The notes below the pieces were generated by a model. The model was not told the DNA's origin. It saw only the letters and a list, made by a program, of their open reading frames with translations, and did no database searches. A stretch of DNA of 7,791 nucleotides from Candidatus Sulfopaludibacter sp. SbA3 (GTDB taxonomy: Bacteria; Acidobacteriota; Terriglobia; Bryobacterales; Bryobacteraceae), in NCBI GenBank assembly GCA_945861255.1, contig CAMAUG010000185.1, positions 1 through 7,791 of the forward strand, in the 5' to 3' direction. Both the position numbers and the translations under genes were made by a program. Each line of letters starts with the position of its first letter. The first letter of the stretch is position 1. Shown here piece after piece: positions 5,289 to 7,791 of the stretch.

Positions 5289-6655
5289 AACCCTTTCGAT
5301 TATTGATCGCCGTTGCGTTGCTCGGCGGCCTGGGTGGTCTGGTGTGGTGGTCCAATCGCGCGGAAAAGGCCAAGGAAGGCCAGCCCGCCAAGGACGCGCC
5401 TCCCAAGATCCTGTCGCTTGCCGCCGGAACCGTGAAGCAGATCGACATCAAGCGCCGCGAAGGCGAACGGACGTCCGTGCGCCTCAGCGGTTCCGACAAA
5501 TGGGAAATCACTTCACCCAAGGTTCTGCCCGCCGATCCGGCCGCCGTCATCGGCATCACCAGCACTGCGTCCAACCTGACGGCGGATCGCGTGGTGGACG
5601 AAAATGTCGAGAACGCGACGGACCTGGCCTCCTACGGCCTGGCGCCCGCGCTGCTGGAAGTGACGCTGGGGACGACGGATGGCAAATCCACCAGGCTCCT
5701 GATTGGTGACACTACGCCCGCCGGTTCCAACGTATACGCGAAGCTCGACGGCAATCCGCGGCTGTTCGTGATGCCTTCCTACAGCAAGTCCGCCTTCGAT
5801 AAGGTCGCACAGGATCTGCGCGATAAACGGCTGATGTCTTTCACCCAGGAAAAGATCAGCCGCATTGAGCTGACAGCCCGCAAGCAGACCTTTGAATTCG
5901 GGAAGGTGAGCGACACGCAATGGCAAATTGTGAAACCCAAGCCGATGCGCGCCGACGGCCTGCAAGTGGACGAACTGATCGCCAAACTCAAAGGGGCGCA
6001 AATGGACCCGGGAACGACGGACGCAAGCGCGAAGGCCGACGCCGCGAAATTTGCCGCAGGCACCGTCGCCGGCATTGCCAAGGTCACCGATTCGGTGGGG
6101 ACGCAGACCTTGGAAGTGCGCAAATCCAAGGAAGATTACTACGCGAAATCGAGCGCCGTCGAAGGCGTCTACAAAGTGGGTAAGGAAGTGGGCGAAGCGC
6201 TCGACAAAGCGCTCGACGATTTCCGCAACAAGAAGTTGTTCGATTTCGGCTTCAACGATCCCACCAAGGTTGACGTCAAGGATGGAGACAAGACGCTGAG
6301 TGTGCGGAAAGATAATGCCAAATGGCTGGGGTCCGCGAGCGGCAACAAAGAGATGGATTCCACCAGCGTGCAGGCCTTCATCGACCGCCTGCGCGACCTG
6401 AGCGCCGCCGCCTTCGCCGAAAAGGGCTTTACCACGCCCGCGGTTACGATAACGGTGGCTTCAAGCGACGGCAAGCGCACCGAAAAAGTGGAGATTTCGC
6501 AGGCTGCCGGCGGCATGCACTTCCTGGCGCGGCGCGACGATGATTCCTCGCTCTATGAACTGGGTGCGGACACGGTGAAAGAGCTGCGCCAGGCGGTGGG
6601 CGACGTGCGCGAAGCGCAATCCGGAGCTAAGGACAAGGCCGGAAAGAAAAAGTAA
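5285..6655 (+). CDS. DUF4340 domain protein, exporter-associated
   Basis: A 456-residue protein with a single N-terminal membrane helix (4-22) after the start MKPFR. It has no lipobox cysteine, so it is probably a membrane-anchored protein with its bulk outside the cytoplasm. The body consists of diverged repeats typical of DUF4340: a W-x-I-x-x-P-like strand plus helix at 72-100 (KWEITSPKV), 212-240 (QWQIVKPKP) and a weaker copy at 346-376 (KWLGSASGN). A second element recurs at 117-140 (YGLAPALLEVTLGTTDGKST) and 380-404 (KGFTTPAVTITVASSDGKRT). The end is lysine-rich. GGGA at 5273-5276 can serve as ribosome binding site. DUF4340 genes are often found beside GldG-like and ABC-2 genes, as here, but no biochemical role is established. 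The stop TAA directly abuts the pncB GTG start. Confidence 0.9.
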   Translation: MKPFRLLIAVALLGGLGGLVWWSNRAEKAKEGQPAKDAPPKILSLAAGTVKQIDIKRREGERTSVRLSGSDKWEITSPKVLPADPAAVIGITSTASNLTADRVVDENVENATDLASYGLAPALLEVTLGTTDGKSTRLLIGDTTPAGSNVYAKLDGNPRLFVMPSYSKSAFDKVAQDLRDKRLMSFTQEKISRIELTARKQTFEFGKVSDTQWQIVKPKPMRADGLQVDELIAKLKGAQMDPGTTDASAKADAAKFAAGTVAGIAKVTDSVGTQTLEVRKSKEDYYAKSSAVEGVYKVGKEVGEALDKALDDFRNKKLFDFGFNDPTKVDVKDGDKTLSVRKDNAKWLGSASGNKEMDSTSVQAFIDRLRDLSAAAFAEKGFTTPAVTITVASSDGKRTEKVEISQAAGGMHFLARRDDDSSLYELGADTVKELRQAVGDVREAQSGAKDKAGKKK

Positions 6656-7791
6656 GTGGCACTCGGCCTGACCACCGACCTCTACGAGCTCACCATGGCC
6701 GCCGGCTATTACGCCTCCGGCAAGACCACCGAGCGCGCCACCTTTGAAATGTTCGTGCGGCACCTGCCGCCGGACCGCAACTTCATCGTCGCCGCAGGCT
6801 TGGCGCAGGCCGTCGAATATCTGCTGAACTTCCGTTTCACGGCTGAAGAAATCGTGTACTTGCGGACGCTTCCGCAATTCGCACGCGTGGACGGCGGGTT
6901 CTTCGACATGTTGGCCGGGTTGCGGTTCACCGGTGACCTGTTCGCCGTGCCGGAAGGCACTCCGTTATTCGCGGGCGAACCGTTCCTCACGGTGCGGGCC
7001 CCGGTGATTGAGGCGCAGATTCCGGAGACGTATCTGTTGGCGACCATTGGCTTTCAATCGATGATCGCCACCAAGGCCGCGCGTTGCGTGAAGGCCGCGG
7101 TGGGCCGCGCCGTGATGGAATTCGGAACCCGGCGCGCGCACTCGCCCGAGGCGGGCGTGCTTGCGGGCCGCGCCGCCTATGTCGGTGGCTGCACCGGAAC
7201 CAGCAATACAGAGACAGGCTTTCGCTACGGCGTCCCGGTATTCGGAACAGCGGCGCATTCCTGGGTGATGTCCTTCCTGCATGAAAGCGTCGCGTTTGAA
7301 CAACTGCAGAAGCTGTTGGGTGAAGGGACCGTCTATCTTATTGATACCTACGATACGGTGGAAGGCGCGCGCCGCGCCGCCGCGCTCGGCAAGCCGCTGT
7401 GGGGAGTGCGCCTGGATAGCGGCAACCTGGTGGACCTGGCGCCCGCCGTGCGTAAGATCCTGGACGGCGCGGGCTTGGTGGAAGCGAAGATATTCGCGAC
7501 CGGCGATCTGAACGAGCATAAGATTCATGAACTGATGGCTGCGCGAGCGCCCATTGACGTATTCGGCGTGGGCACGGCGCTGTCGACGTCGGCCGACGCG
7601 CCCTCGCTGGGCGTCGTGTATAAGTTGGTGGAAATCGAAGCCGATGGCCGGCGATTCACCACCAAGTTGAGCCAGGAAAAACACAACTTTCCCGGCGCCA
7701 AGCAGATCTTCCGCATGGCCGATCACGACGTGTTGGGCCGCTCCACCGAATGCATTCTGTGCGACACCGGTTTGGTCGAAGCGCTCCAGCG
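6656..7791 (+). CDS. pncB: Nicotinate phosphoribosyltransferase, truncated by window end
   Basis: Cytoplasmic enzyme of the Preiss-Handler NAD salvage route (EC 6.3.4.21). It joins nicotinate and PRPP to give nicotinate mononucleotide, with ATP hydrolysis. There are 378 complete codons before the right edge, and the frame is still open there. Motifs in order: TDLYELTMAAGYY at 7-19, FGTRRAHS at 156-163, GGCTGTSNT at 177-185, GTAAHSW at 197-203 with H201 as the probable phospho-histidine, DTYDTVEGARRA at 230-241, GVRLDSGNL at 250-258, ATGDLNEHKI at 281-290 and the phosphate-loop-like DVFGVGTALSTS at 301-312. The GTG at 6656 follows the previous TAA without a spacer, with GGAAAG at 6641-6646 as ribosome binding site. 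The ATG at 6695 is rejected as a start because it would remove the conserved TDLYEL segment. Only a C-terminal part is missing. Confidence 0.95.
   Translation, partial: MALGLTTDLYELTMAAGYYASGKTTERATFEMFVRHLPPDRNFIVAAGLAQAVEYLLNFRFTAEEIVYLRTLPQFARVDGGFFDMLAGLRFTGDLFAVPEGTPLFAGEPFLTVRAPVIEAQIPETYLLATIGFQSMIATKAARCVKAAVGRAVMEFGTRRAHSPEAGVLAGRAAYVGGCTGTSNTETGFRYGVPVFGTAAHSWVMSFLHESVAFEQLQKLLGEGTVYLIDTYDTVEGARRAAALGKPLWGVRLDSGNLVDLAPAVRKILDGAGLVEAKIFATGDLNEHKIHELMAARAPIDVFGVGTALSTSADAPSLGVVYKLVEIEADGRRFTTKLSQEKHNFPGAKQIFRMADHDVLGRSTECILCDTGLVEALQ

Noticed and set aside
1996..6655. Assignment of the cluster as a gliding-motility system
   Set aside because: Only GldA/F/G-like components are present. 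No GldK-N, SprA or other gliding-specific genes are in view, and similar clusters occur in bacteria not known to glide.
6965..7726. Reverse-strand open frame of 253 codons
   Set aside because: It is fully antisense to pncB, whose motifs are unmistakable. The reverse translation has the His/Arg/Gly-rich composition of a shadow frame.

Overview
The window reads almost entirely on the + strand and looks like chromosomal DNA of a GC-rich, soil-type Acidobacteriota bacterium, perhaps of the Solibacter/Bryobacter group. That placement is inferred from gene content, codon use and a short interspersed-repeat-like segment with a PLPDGRGS reading; nothing in the window proves it. No rRNA, tRNA, CRISPR array, transposase or prophage gene is visible.

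Layout. (1) Positions 1-870 hold the C-terminal part of a major facilitator transporter of the oxalate/formate antiporter type, cut by the left edge. (2) Positions 892-1134 hold a possible small glycine-rich membrane protein with codon use unlike its neighbours. (3) Positions 1177-1811 are a complete type II toxin-antitoxin module: a perfect 13-bp inverted repeat (probable autoregulatory operator), a ribbon-helix-helix VapB-like antitoxin and a PIN-domain VapC-like toxin joined by an ATGA overlap. (4) Positions 1812-1995 are intergenic, with two hairpins, a G-rich stretch, a good sigma-70-type promoter (TTGACA, 18 nt, TATCAT) and a leader that can fold in two competing ways. (5) Positions 1996-6655 are a four-gene cluster: ABC-2 ATPase, six-helix permease, GldG-like auxiliary protein and DUF4340 protein. 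(6) From 6656 to the right edge runs pncB, nicotinate phosphoribosyltransferase, starting at a GTG directly after the DUF4340 stop codon and truncated by the window end.

How the genes work together. The ATPase and permease should form an ABC-2 exporter. The GldG-like and DUF4340 proteins are membrane-anchored partners with large domains that probably lie outside the cytoplasm. The set resembles Bacteroidetes GldA/GldF/GldG, but such clusters also occur in organisms not known to glide, and the substrate is unknown. Tight junctions (4-bp overlap, 4-nt gap, 0-nt gap) suggest one transcript that also carries the NAD-salvage gene pncB. The one loose junction, 130 nt between the GldG-like and DUF4340 genes, contains the repeat-like segment inside a 41-codon open frame that ends in an ATGA overlap with the DUF4340 start. 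VapBC is independent and probably self-regulated.

I did not find a clearly new system. The points most worth a second look are the exporter-pncB coupling, the repeat-bearing mini-ORF inside the operon, and the small atypical gene at 892-1134.
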